This document shows positions 5,289 to 13,251 of a stretch of 21,860 bases of DNA, piece after piece. The first letter of the stretch is position 1. The number at the start of each line of letters is the position of its first letter. Source of the stretch: a virus; the IMG/VR virus record IMGVR_UViG_3300020450_000110, positions 1 through 21,860 of that record. One strand, 5' to 3'. The position numbers and the translations under genes were made by a program. The notes under the pieces were generated by a model. That model was given only the letters and a program-made list of their open reading frames with translations. It had not been told where the DNA came from and did not search any database.

Positions 5289-6635
5289 ATGTCGCACGAC
5301 GATACTCTGAAATGGATTGACGAGCTCAGAACATTTGTTTTGACCGAATGGGACACCAAAGGTATTCCGCCTACCATAGGATTGGACACCGAGGATATCA
5401 TCAGAAACTTTCGTAAGCTACGAGAGTATCCTTTACATCAAGGAAAAAAACAATTTCTTATCAACGATGACATAATCAAAAACTACAACAAACAAGCCTC
5501 ATCGGTAAACCAATTCTTTCCCACTATGCTGAAGACAAGAGTTAACAATGGTTCTATCTATGATTGGTTCACGGATGACTACAGAGAAAAGTTTACCAAG
5601 GTTATGTTAAGGGTTATAAAACGAGACGGTATGTATAACTATTCTAAGTGTATACCAAACGGCTCTGAGTTACCAGAGAATTGGTTTGTTGTACAGCAAA
5701 AGAGAACGGACGACTTAGGTAATTATTACTCGATGAAAGCCGATGAAGTTAAGGGGTTGGAATCAAAATACACTACGAATATTACGGATTACGATGACGA
5801 TAAATTTGTATACCTTGTGAGAAAATTTAAGTTAGGGCAGAAGATATTCCCATCTGCTATACAAGGATTCAGATTAGGATTAGGACAACCGGCGGTAAAC
5901 TTCCCACCATTGACAGCACGATACCTATACGAAAAGTACACAGACCATATCGAACAAGATGAACCTCTGAACATCTATGACCCAAGCAGTGGTTGGGGTG
6001 GTAGGATACTCGGAGCTATGTCATCGTTGAAAAGAATACACTACATCGGTACAGACCCGAATACGGATAACTTCATAGACGAGTTGGGTATAACGAGATA
6101 CGAATACGTGGCTGACTTTTTCAACAACAAGGCGTTGGAAACGAATTCGTTTTGGGAAGAGGAACAAAATACCTTTCATATCTTTCAAGAGGGTTCCGAA
6201 CATATCGGAAACCATCCTGACTTTCAACAATACAAAGGTAAGTTGGATATGGTGTTTACTTCACCACCTTACTTTGATAGGGAACAATACAGTACGGACG
6301 AGGAACAATCCTATAAAGCATATCCACAGTATGATGATTGGAGAGATAACTTTTTGAAACCGACTTTGACCAACGCTTACGAAAGTCTGAGGAACGATAG
6401 GTATCTACTGTGGAACATCGCTGATATAAAGATAGGAACCGATAAGTATCATCCGTTGGAACAAGATAGTATCGATATCGTTGAATCCCTTGGTGGTCAG
6501 TATAAGGGTAAACTAAAGATGTTGATGACCAGAATGATAGGACTTGACCCGAGCAGTAGTGGTATAAAAAATTCTGTAAAATTAAACGGTGAGTACTATA
6601 AGTATGAACCAATTTTTATTTTTCATAAGGAGTAG
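5289..6635 (+). CDS. SPPY-type DNA methyltransferase (N4-cytosine or N6-adenine)
   Basis: The protein carries motif I as DPSSGWGGR (231-239), a following acidic strand HYIGTDPN (motif II) and motif IV as TSPPY (324-328), in that order. This is the layout of amino-methyltransferases that transfer a methyl group from S-adenosylmethionine to an exocyclic N of C or A in DNA. The long N-terminal part (1-220) is likely to hold target recognition. No partner endonuclease is adjacent, as is usual for phage protective or regulatory methylases. The reading frame is open upstream to 5187 and the 5199-5288 stretch reads like protein, but contains no ATG, GTG or TTG start, so the true start may be an ATA at 5199. 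The asparagine synthetase follows after 2 nt. Confidence 0.88.
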   Translation: MSHDDTLKWIDELRTFVLTEWDTKGIPPTIGLDTEDIIRNFRKLREYPLHQGKKQFLINDDIIKNYNKQASSVNQFFPTMLKTRVNNGSIYDWFTDDYREKFTKVMLRVIKRDGMYNYSKCIPNGSELPENWFVVQQKRTDDLGNYYSMKADEVKGLESKYTTNITDYDDDKFVYLVRKFKLGQKIFPSAIQGFRLGLGQPAVNFPPLTARYLYEKYTDHIEQDEPLNIYDPSSGWGGRILGAMSSLKRIHYIGTDPNTDNFIDELGITRYEYVADFFNNKALETNSFWEEEQNTFHIFQEGSEHIGNHPDFQQYKGKLDMVFTSPPYFDREQYSTDEEQSYKAYPQYDDWRDNFLKPTLTNAYESLRNDRYLLWNIADIKIGTDKYHPLEQDSIDIVESLGGQYKGKLKMLMTRMIGLDPSSSGIKNSVKLNGEYYKYEPIFIFHKE

Positions 6636-6637
6636 TT

Positions 6638-8353
6638 ATGTGTGGAATAATAGGTGGGAATATGTTTCCCAAACAAGAACAAGTTGTAAAGGGTTTGACA
6701 AGTATGATGCATCGTGGTACAGACGGTAATGTAATTTTTTCATTCGATAAAAAGGAGATGTATTTATCTCATAATCGTTTATCTATCCAAGATACATCTC
6801 AGTTGGCCAATCAACCGTTGATTTCCTCCGATGGTAGGTATTATCTATCGTTTAACGGAGAATTATGGAAATCGTCTTTTGAAAAATATTGGAAAAAATT
6901 GAATAAGGAATACAAATTTAAAACCGAAAAAAGTGATTCAGAACTTTTACTTTATTACTTAATAAAAAACATAAAAAAATTAAAACAAAAATTACCAAAG
7001 CTAGATGGTATGTTCTGTTTCGCATTATACGATAAAGTTGAAGATACGACTTATCTAGGTAGAGATTTTATAGGTAGATTACCTTTTTATTACATCTATG
7101 AAAATGGATTATTTAGTTTTGCTAGTGAGGCTAAAGGACTAGTAGATAGTTTAGAAGGGTCATATTATAAGATAGACGTGAAAAATCCTAAGTACGTTCC
7201 TATATCAGAGTGGAGAATAAAGGAGTCTATACATCCTGTTATGCCTGGTACATTGATAAAGTTTTCACCAAGTCCCGTGGAAGAAGGTAGTTACATAAAA
7301 GAAGAAATTAGATGGTGGGACTTTAAACCCTCAAACTATGATAAAAAAAATAAAAACTATCCAGCACTTTACACTAGGACAAAAGAAGAATTTGAAGACT
7401 TTGAATCCGATGATAAAGGGCTGAAATATTATGTTGAAGGCTTTAGAGAAAAATTAATAAAAGCTGTGGACAATGAAACTATTAGTGATGTTCCAATATG
7501 TACAATTTTGAGTGGTGGTATAGACAGTACAGTCATAACACACATTTTAAAAAATGAATTAGGTATGGATGTTGAGGCATTTGTAGTCAATGTTAATCCA
7601 ACTAGAAAGTCAAAGTACAAGGATGATTTATATTACGCTAGGTTAGCGGCTAAACAATTTGATATAACGTTACATGAGGTCAACGTTGATAGAATAGACA
7701 TTGAAGATTTGTTACTGGATTCAGTATGGGCTAGTGAGACTTATAAATGGACACAGGTGTCTCCAGCTGTTGCACAGTTGTTCTTAGCATGGGAGATACG
7801 AGATAAAGGTTATAAGGTTGTGTTTGGTGGTGAGGGTGCTGATGAAATATTCGCATCATATGGTGATGTAAAAAGGTTCTGTTGGAATCAACCCATATAT
7901 TGGCATCAGAAAAGAATTAATCTGTTAAATGGCTTACATAAAAGTAACTTGGTTCGTACGAATAAAGCTATGATGTATGGTGGTAAGGTTGAGTTGAGAA
8001 CACCATTTTTAAATAAAGAGGTGGTAGATTTTGGTTTAAGAATACCAACAAGATATCGTGATGAAAATTGGAATGACAGAAGCACAGATAATATAGATGT
8101 TTTCGATACCAAGGTCGCTGATGGTAAGGATATGAAATTTATTTTGAGAAAGGCTTTCGAAAAAGATATACCAAACGAATTACTATGGAGACCAAAAAAA
8201 ACTTTTCAAGTTGGCTGTCATACAGACTATCTCAAGAAAGAACAAAAAAGTTTAGATGATATTTTTGAAAAATTATTTATCAATCGTACGAGTAGACCTA
8301 AGTCCAAGAATATTGGACATATAGGAGCTAGAGCGACTATTGTAAATGTGTGA
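6638..8353 (+). CDS. asnB: Glutamine-hydrolysing asparagine synthetase
   Basis: Converts aspartate, glutamine and ATP to asparagine, glutamate, AMP and PPi. The N-terminal class II glutaminase is intact: catalytic Cys2 (MCGIIGG), HRGTDGN, HNRLSIQD, FNGELWKSS, and SDSELLL. The C-terminal synthetase has the pyrophosphate loop SGGIDST at 292-298 and GGEGADEIFASYGD. In E. coli AsnB the loop lies near 233, so about 60 residues are inserted between the domains, including a charged stretch around 225-265. Total length (571) is close to the family (about 554). An AAGGAG lies upstream of the ATG. Homologous enzymes also make amides on sugars and cyclise peptides, so the substrate may not be free aspartate, although the motif set is that of ordinary AsnB. 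Confidence 0.93.
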   Translation: MCGIIGGNMFPKQEQVVKGLTSMMHRGTDGNVIFSFDKKEMYLSHNRLSIQDTSQLANQPLISSDGRYYLSFNGELWKSSFEKYWKKLNKEYKFKTEKSDSELLLYYLIKNIKKLKQKLPKLDGMFCFALYDKVEDTTYLGRDFIGRLPFYYIYENGLFSFASEAKGLVDSLEGSYYKIDVKNPKYVPISEWRIKESIHPVMPGTLIKFSPSPVEEGSYIKEEIRWWDFKPSNYDKKNKNYPALYTRTKEEFEDFESDDKGLKYYVEGFREKLIKAVDNETISDVPICTILSGGIDSTVITHILKNELGMDVEAFVVNVNPTRKSKYKDDLYYARLAAKQFDITLHEVNVDRIDIEDLLLDSVWASETYKWTQVSPAVAQLFLAWEIRDKGYKVVFGGEGADEIFASYGDVKRFCWNQPIYWHQKRINLLNGLHKSNLVRTNKAMMYGGKVELRTPFLNKEVVDFGLRIPTRYRDENWNDRSTDNIDVFDTKVADGKDMKFILRKAFEKDIPNELLWRPKKTFQVGCHTDYLKKEQKSLDDIFEKLFINRTSRPKSKNIGHIGARATIVNV

Positions 8354-8371
8354 TTAGGAAAAAAAAATACA

Positions 8372-8398
8372 TTTTAGAAAATTAGACTTATATATAAT
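8372..8398 (+). promoter_or_regulatory. Candidate promoter for the structured leader and ParB-like gene
   Basis: A perfect TATAAT (8393-8398) lies in a very AT-rich gap after asnB. The -35 side (around 8372-8377) is poor. Initiation near 8405 would place the whole folded segment 8421-8561 in the 5' untranslated leader of the 8600 gene. AT richness makes a chance match possible. Confidence 0.3.
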
Positions 8399-8420
8399 AT
8401 TATATTTTAAATCCTAAAAC

Positions 8421-8561
8421 ATTATGTTCTTAGTTGAAAATACGATACTCTAAATCGGGTATCATCATCAAGAACATAATTGGGAACGGCGAGTGAAGCG
8501 AAACAAGGATACGTAGACTTCGAGAATCCGTCACCAAGGCAACTTTAATTTAGGTGAGTTG
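8421..8561 (+). ncRNA. Structured leader RNA of unknown class (possible riboswitch or cis-regulator)
   Basis: The 246-nt gap after asnB is not protein-coding but is full of pairing. A perfect 11-bp stem joins 8421-8431 and 8470-8480; inside it GATACTC (8444-8450) pairs with GGGTATC (8457-8463). Downstream, GGAT (8507-8510) can pair with ATCC (8526-8529), or ACGG (8486-8489) with CCGT (8528-8531); the two share bases and are mutually exclusive. Finally CACC (8532-8535)/GGTG (8553-8556) and CAACT (8540-8544)/AGTTG (8557-8561) interleave as an H-type pseudoknot with contiguous 3' strands. CCTA at 8572-8575 can cover TAGG at 8588-8591, part of the ribosome site. It matches no riboswitch consensus I know. 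It could also be a processed free RNA. Confidence 0.55.
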
Positions 8562-8599
8562 TTAAATAAAACCTACTAACATAATAATAGGAGTAACAG

Positions 8600-9763
8600 A
8601 TGAATGTTACAAGGAATGTTGGTAGTTTTACAATACCAAATTGGGTATTGAATCTTGAAAAAAATTATCCAACATATATTAAGAAAGTGAACGACGTAAC
8701 GTTGGTTCACATTGACGACATAGATTTTAGTAATACTAAAAATCTTGCTCGTGATAAAGGTATCAATCAGAATGTAAAGAATTTACTGGTTGAGTCTTTT
8801 GAAAACGATGGGTTTCTCGAAGAGGAGGAGCCCATCATTATCTTCAAGAACAGCACGTATAATGATGATACTTCGAAGTTATCAAAACCAAAAGGACATT
8901 TTGGTAGATTATGTATTCATAGATTAAATGCCGCTGATGAAGCTGATGAAACAAAGTTTGATAAGAACTTACCATCAGTTGTAATTGAGTTACAAGATGG
9001 GTTATCAAAACAAGAAGTTAACTTTATCTTGGCATTAATTGGACTTGAAGAAAATGCTAATAGAAAAGCAGTTAACAATGCTGGGATGAATGACTATGTC
9101 AAAGGCGCTTATAATATGGTAGTTGATTATCCTGGTACACCTGAAGTGAAGATGAAGTATCTTGAGAAAGAGTTGAAGAAGATGAAGAGAAACGGATCAC
9201 GTTTGTGGACAAGATACCAAAAGATTCGTGAAGTGATGAAGAAGGTTCGTAGACTTATCGACTTAAAAGGTGTTGCTACAAAGTTATCTACTTTCGCAGA
9301 TGGTCAAGAATGGGTTGATAGGTATTATGAAGATGAATTCGCTTATGGGGATGTGCAGATTAATAACTTAGTAATCTCTTCTAATAGTAATAGTAAGTTC
9401 AGTAAGTTGGACATTACACAGCCACACTTGAAAAGTGTTTCGTTGTACTGGCCTTCTAATCGTATGGATAGAAATGCTAATGATATCTTTTTGGCAACAG
9501 AACATATGGATGAACAAGGTGAGAGAACACCTATTCATATTTTCTTATCAACAGATACTTTAGATGCTGGTAACTTATTACACGATAGAAAAACATACGC
9601 ACGAAGAATGATTGAACTGCGTAAAATGTTTTCCAAAGAAGTCCGTGAACTAGTACATTTCGTTGCTTTCTTACCACAACATAGTAGTGAGGAAGTACAA
9701 TCTTTGATTAGTTTCAGAGCTTTCCAACGTGAGTATTTAAAAGATACTTTAACGGACTATTAG
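8600..9763 (+). CDS. ParB-like domain protein (387 aa)
   Basis: A TAGGAG site lies 6-7 nt before the ATG. Residues about 30-175 resemble a ParB/Srx-type domain: an effector-like start (residues 34-48), NVKNLLVESFENDGFLEEEEP (59-78), then HRLNAADEA (107-115) where ParB has its GxRRxxAA motif, and LEENANRKAVN (149-159), like the ParB box 'IENLQR'. Residues about 195-225 are a basic helical stretch. The C-terminal half (230-387) is unrecognised. ParB-fold proteins bind CTP and DNA, or act as nucleases or ATPases in phages. It is preceded by a folded leader and followed after 1 nt by a possible HNH protein, so the two probably act together. The ParB assignment rests on motif resemblance only. Confidence 0.6.
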   Translation: MNVTRNVGSFTIPNWVLNLEKNYPTYIKKVNDVTLVHIDDIDFSNTKNLARDKGINQNVKNLLVESFENDGFLEEEEPIIIFKNSTYNDDTSKLSKPKGHFGRLCIHRLNAADEADETKFDKNLPSVVIELQDGLSKQEVNFILALIGLEENANRKAVNNAGMNDYVKGAYNMVVDYPGTPEVKMKYLEKELKKMKRNGSRLWTRYQKIREVMKKVRRLIDLKGVATKLSTFADGQEWVDRYYEDEFAYGDVQINNLVISSNSNSKFSKLDITQPHLKSVSLYWPSNRMDRNANDIFLATEHMDEQGERTPIHIFLSTDTLDAGNLLHDRKTYARRMIELRKMFSKEVRELVHFVAFLPQHSSEEVQSLISFRAFQREYLKDTLTDY

Positions 9764-9764
9764 T

Positions 9765-10202
9765 ATGAAGTTTGATGATACCTTGTTTGTTTTACTCGCT
9801 GAATATTGTAAAGGCGGAAACATTGACAAAGATATAATGAATAAAACACTTCGTAAATATGATGATATACTCATCCAAGAAAAAGGTGTATGGTTATCAG
9901 AACAAGCAAGGTTATCATCAAATGTTAATATACTTACAGAACATAATAGTAAAAACACTTCAGGCTTACATCTTGAACATATTATACCTGTGGGTATTAG
10001 ATTGAATAATATAATTTTTAATTACCAAAATAAATTTATACGAGATAAAAAAGATATATCAGATTATATAATAAATACTTTTTATGCGGTTTACAAAAAA
10101 AATGAACCACTTGAAGGATTTGAAGCTGAAATATATTTACCAAAAGAAAATAGAGAACCAAAAAAAATTTTATACTATGAAAAATATTCTAATAAAAGAT
10201 AA
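9765..10202 (+). CDS. Possible HNH-type nuclease (145 aa)
   Basis: The start lies 1 nt after the ParB-like gene's stop. Residues 67-76 read GLHLEHIIPV, resembling the first half of an HNH (beta-beta-alpha metal) site such as the 'IEHIIPQ' of GmrSD-type DUF1524 nucleases. The usual Asn (N81 or N82) follows, but the last His of the triad is not evident. The remainder is helical and charged. The 3' end overlaps the next gene by 26 nt. It may be a restriction- or homing-like nuclease or a degenerate relative. I am moderately unsure of the call but confident that it is a gene. Confidence 0.5.
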   Translation: MKFDDTLFVLLAEYCKGGNIDKDIMNKTLRKYDDILIQEKGVWLSEQARLSSNVNILTEHNSKNTSGLHLEHIIPVGIRLNNIIFNYQNKFIRDKKDISDYIINTFYAVYKKNEPLEGFEAEIYLPKENREPKKILYYEKYSNKR

Positions 10203-10965
10203 ATCTGATTTGGATGGTGTTGAGGAGTTCATCCCTAACGCTTACATCCTCGGTGCGATGGAAAAACCAAACCTACCATCCGAGGACATCAAGGTGTTAT
10301 CGACCAAGTTCAGTAAGGTCGGTAGGACAACACTGGAAAGATTTCCTAATCTAGAGTGGGTTGTATATCGTGGTCATGGTACGGATAGTATCAATTTGGA
10401 TATGTGTTCCCAGCATGGTGTCGGTGTAGTCAGTACAAATCCAAACATCGAAGGTTGTTCGCATTGGATTAAGGATAAACTTAAGGATGGTGAAACAATA
10501 ATATTCGGTAATGGAAGTATATCGAAAAGATTACAACAGCTGATTACAGATTATCATGTGGTTGATAGTAAAACAAAAATAATCCACATAGATGACGAAT
10601 ATAAAAATGTTGTTTCTTGTGTATCGTTGAATCAATCAACAGAGGATATGTTTAATTATGAATTGTTCAAAAACATGAATAATGTAAACTTCGTTTCAAT
10701 CAGTAGAGCGAAGACACATAACAACAAAGACCTGGTAAAATTAATTGAAGAAAACAAATTATCAAGCATATTTATAGATACACTAGGAACTGATGTTCGT
10801 GATGAGTTACTGAATACAAATAAGGTTACATACACCAAACACATGTCGTGGGATTATCTCGGTCACAAAAACGACCACAAAAAATTATCCGAGATTATTC
10901 AAAGCTGTTTGGATGACAATGTAGAGAACCCTATTTTGAGTAGGAGAAAAAATCAATGGTTTTAA
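10177..10965 (+). CDS. Reduced D-2-hydroxyacid dehydrogenase-like protein (262 aa)
   Basis: The pattern follows NAD-dependent D-2-hydroxyacid dehydrogenases. The outer-domain segment around 58-92 (LEWVVYRGHGTDSINLDMC through VVSTNPNIEG) matches the usual 'YGxGxDNID...NTPG'. Next come a nucleotide loop GNGSISKR (111-118), VVSCVSLNQSTEDMFN (145-160), a SRAKTHN segment (176-182) where the catalytic Arg normally lies, and TKHMSW (220-225) with H222 at the catalytic His. The Rossmann part is shortened (262 against about 320 residues), the third Gly of the loop is replaced, and the catalytic Glu is not obvious. The ATG at 10177 is preferred; an ATG at 10084 would run 119 nt inside the upstream gene. 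Confidence 0.7.
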   Translation: MKNILIKDKSDLDGVEEFIPNAYILGAMEKPNLPSEDIKVLSTKFSKVGRTTLERFPNLEWVVYRGHGTDSINLDMCSQHGVGVVSTNPNIEGCSHWIKDKLKDGETIIFGNGSISKRLQQLITDYHVVDSKTKIIHIDDEYKNVVSCVSLNQSTEDMFNYELFKNMNNVNFVSISRAKTHNNKDLVKLIEENKLSSIFIDTLGTDVRDELLNTNKVTYTKHMSWDYLGHKNDHKKLSEIIQSCLDDNVENPILSRRKNQWF

Positions 10966-12134
10966 AGACAAGCGAGATAGACGAATCTATAAAGGAACAA
11001 TACAAGGAAGAAGCTAAATTCTTTCAACAATACGATGTACCACCGATACACGAATCACAACCGATTGCTACAAAAGAAAAAAATCTAGACCCGTTCAAGA
11101 AAGTAAATTGGAAAAATATATTTGATGAAAATTACAAAGGTAATTACAGATATAGAAAAGTCGATGGTAAATTGGTTTGGGCGTTCTTTATAAAAGAAAG
11201 TAAAAGTAATCGTGGTATAAAAGATATAGCGGATGATATTGTTGGTAGGATACAGCCAGGTGATTTACAGATAACTAGATTCGCTTACCATGATGACTAC
11301 AAAGACGATTTAATAATTAATATCGAAAACGAAAGATTCGAAAAAAATAATTTTTTTTCTGATACGGTAAAGGATTTATGGTTTACAGACGTGAACATGG
11401 AATTGGATAGAGATAAAGCTCTAGTACAAGATATTGGTGGTGAATGGTTGTCTAGTAAGATTACAGCCGTTGGTTCAGAGGTTCGTGGTATGTATTACTG
11501 TGGTGATACCGAACAACCAGGCTTCTCACGACACGAGGACATAACGATTAAGAAGATGGATTTTGAATCATTGACCGAGGATGAGTGTTCGGAGTTGGTG
11601 GATGAAATTAAAAACTATCAAGACGCTTTGAATCCTTGGTCTTACGATGGTATCAACGGTAACTACGGTGGGCCGGAAAAAACTTGGTACACGATTGAGG
11701 TGGTTCCGATAAAACCAGATAGTCCTACCGATTATAAGATATTAGATTCCTTACCGAAACTTAAAAGGATAGTTGAGACAATTACAACGATAGACAAATG
11801 CACTTGGTTGGTAATCACTAGGGTTGAACCAAAGAAAGGTCTGATACAAAGACATACCGACATAGGATACGATAGTTGGGACTATAAAACGAAGAACGGC
11901 CCCAAGGTTGGTAACTCACTTAGGGTACACTTTCCGATTCAGGTAGACGATGATTGTGTATTCACACAAGTCGGATTGGATGGTAAGGAAGTAGAGCATA
12001 GATTGAAAGTTGGTGAGTATTATTATATGGATAAAAGAAAACCGCATTGGGTTGTTAACAATTCAAAAAATTATAGGTTTCATGTCATCATGGATATAGA
12101 GTGTGAGGAGAAACATTTAGATGCTCTCCTTTAA
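10956..12134 (+). CDS. Aspartyl/asparaginyl beta-hydroxylase-like 2OG-Fe(II) oxygenase (392 aa)
   Basis: Family members hydroxylate Asp or Asn side chains, free or in peptides, using 2-oxoglutarate, O2 and Fe(II). The iron site is visible as HTD (H300, D302) and distal H364 in KPHWVVNNS, with R374 (NYRFH) placed to bind 2-oxoglutarate. Between them the double-stranded beta-helix segments SLRVHFPIQVD and VGEYYYMDK are typical. The first about 200 residues are unrelated or unrecognised and form an extra N-terminal domain. A TAGGAG site precedes the ATG, which overlaps the dehydrogenase stop by 10 nt. The next gene overlaps by 14 nt, so these three enzymes form one translational unit. Confidence 0.82.
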   Translation: MVLKTSEIDESIKEQYKEEAKFFQQYDVPPIHESQPIATKEKNLDPFKKVNWKNIFDENYKGNYRYRKVDGKLVWAFFIKESKSNRGIKDIADDIVGRIQPGDLQITRFAYHDDYKDDLIINIENERFEKNNFFSDTVKDLWFTDVNMELDRDKALVQDIGGEWLSSKITAVGSEVRGMYYCGDTEQPGFSRHEDITIKKMDFESLTEDECSELVDEIKNYQDALNPWSYDGINGNYGGPEKTWYTIEVVPIKPDSPTDYKILDSLPKLKRIVETITTIDKCTWLVITRVEPKKGLIQRHTDIGYDSWDYKTKNGPKVGNSLRVHFPIQVDDDCVFTQVGLDGKEVEHRLKVGEYYYMDKRKPHWVVNNSKNYRFHVIMDIECEEKHLDALL

Positions 12135-12972
12135 CTTCGACACACCTTTGGAAAAACACCGTTGTGGTGAACAAGATGTTTGGGTCAAAAGAGATGACCT
12201 GTTAAATGGTGATTTAGATTTACCTCCATGGGCTAAAATGGAAGGTATAAAAAGAGTATTAGAAAGTGGAGATTTAGATAAATCACAACCATTAATACAT
12301 CTATCTGTTAGAGTGAGCTATAGTGGGTGGGCACTGGCCTATATAGGGAAACACCTTGGTTGGGATATCAAGATTGCTTATCCAAATAGTAAAAATTACC
12401 CTATCGAAGTTTTAGATAAAATAAAAAGTCATGGGGCCGAGTTAGTACCGGTAAAACCAAATCTATTGGACATAGTGGAGACCTATGTGAAAAGAGTCGC
12501 TGATGACAAGGATTATCAGATGATGCCATACGCTTTCAACCATCCATCATACATAGATTACTTTTCAACGAGGGTCAGAAAGATACAAGAGGAATACGAT
12601 TTTGATAACATCGTATTGAACGCTGGAAGTGGAGTCACCGGTGCCGGTATTCTACAAGGATTTATGGACTATGATAATTTTTTTCCGAAGAAAAAAGCCT
12701 ACCTTATCACAACAGCAGGTGAGAAATCAATCATTAGAATGTTGAAGAAATGGGATGTATATCATCAGAACAATGTCTACATATCTGAAGCTCAACAAGA
12801 CTTTTTCGACCCAATGGATTACGTCGAGACACCTTTTCCATGTAATGGAAATTGGGATAAGAAAGCTTGGTGGTGGTTAGAGAATAATAAGTTAGAAGGT
12901 AGGACTTTATTCTACAACCTTGGTGGTGAGGACATGGAAAAAATAGCAAAAAAAGGCTTGACTTTTGAGTAA
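12121..12972 (+). CDS. Fold-type II PLP-dependent enzyme, ACC deaminase / D-cysteine desulfhydrase-like (283 aa)
   Basis: The N terminus, PLEKHRCGEQDVWVKRDDL (9-27), is the opening of the tryptophan-synthase-beta superfamily, closest in style to ACC deaminase and D-cysteine desulfhydrase. K39 in PPWAKMEGI is the likely PLP lysine, replacing the usual GNKxRK. SYSGWALAYIG corresponds to the 'SNHxRxxA' helix. NAGSGVTGAG (167-176) is the phosphate-binding loop. At 283 residues it is shorter than typical members (about 330). Likely reaction: beta-elimination, replacement or deamination of an amino acid. Its coupling to a 2OG Asp/Asn hydroxylase suggests a hydroxylated amino acid as substrate, which is inference. 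Confidence 0.78.
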   Translation: MLSFNFDTPLEKHRCGEQDVWVKRDDLLNGDLDLPPWAKMEGIKRVLESGDLDKSQPLIHLSVRVSYSGWALAYIGKHLGWDIKIAYPNSKNYPIEVLDKIKSHGAELVPVKPNLLDIVETYVKRVADDKDYQMMPYAFNHPSYIDYFSTRVRKIQEEYDFDNIVLNAGSGVTGAGILQGFMDYDNFFPKKKAYLITTAGEKSIIRMLKKWDVYHQNNVYISEAQQDFFDPMDYVETPFPCNGNWDKKAWWWLENNKLEGRTLFYNLGGEDMEKIAKKGLTFE

Positions 12973-13026
12973 AAATGTTGTAAGTTAAGTAGGTTGAAAA
13001 ATACAATTTATAATAATTAGGGACAA

Positions 13027-13251
13027 ATGTTAGTTACAATAATATACAATAAAGATTTCGAAACAGAGGCGTTATCTTTGAGAGCTGATATACTCAATGA
13101 ATGGCCTGAATGTAATATCAACAGAATGGGTATTGAAAATGATTTCGTAGGTGCGAAATACCAAATTCAACTAGAATCAAAAATTATCTATAAAGATATA
13201 GTACCTGTGGATAACACCACGATAATAAATTCCATAAAGGAGAGGTTATAA
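13027..13251 (+). CDS. SelW/SelT/Rdx-like small protein lacking the redox motif (74 aa)
   Basis: The beta-alpha-beta-beta-alpha pattern fits the Rdx (SelW/SelT/SelH) thioredoxin-like family: strand LVTIIYNKDF, helix ALSLRADILNEW, strand GAKYQIQLESKIIYKD, and terminal helix TTIINSIKERL. The usual CxxC (or CxxU) after the first strand is replaced by YNKDF, so redox chemistry is unlikely. The only Cys is C30. The stop TAA shares its last A with the ATG of the HD gene. The family call is tentative because the protein is short. Confidence 0.5.
   Translation: MLVTIIYNKDFETEALSLRADILNEWPECNINRMGIENDFVGAKYQIQLESKIIYKDIVPVDNTTIINSIKERL

Noticed and set aside
8421-8599. Group I intron or known riboswitch (glutamine/glnA type, preQ1, SAM)
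   Set aside because: I could not find the conserved core elements of group I introns or the consensus of these riboswitches. The structure is real enough to list as unclassified.
10084-10176. Earlier ATG at 10084 for the hydroxyacid dehydrogenase
   Set aside because: It would overlap the upstream gene by over 100 nt with a Lys-rich extension that looks like an out-of-frame translation of the HNH-like gene.
12994-13014. TTGAAA and TATAAT pair before the 13027 gene
   Set aside because: The spacer is only 9 nt, too short for a sigma70 promoter, and no other good -35 is in place.
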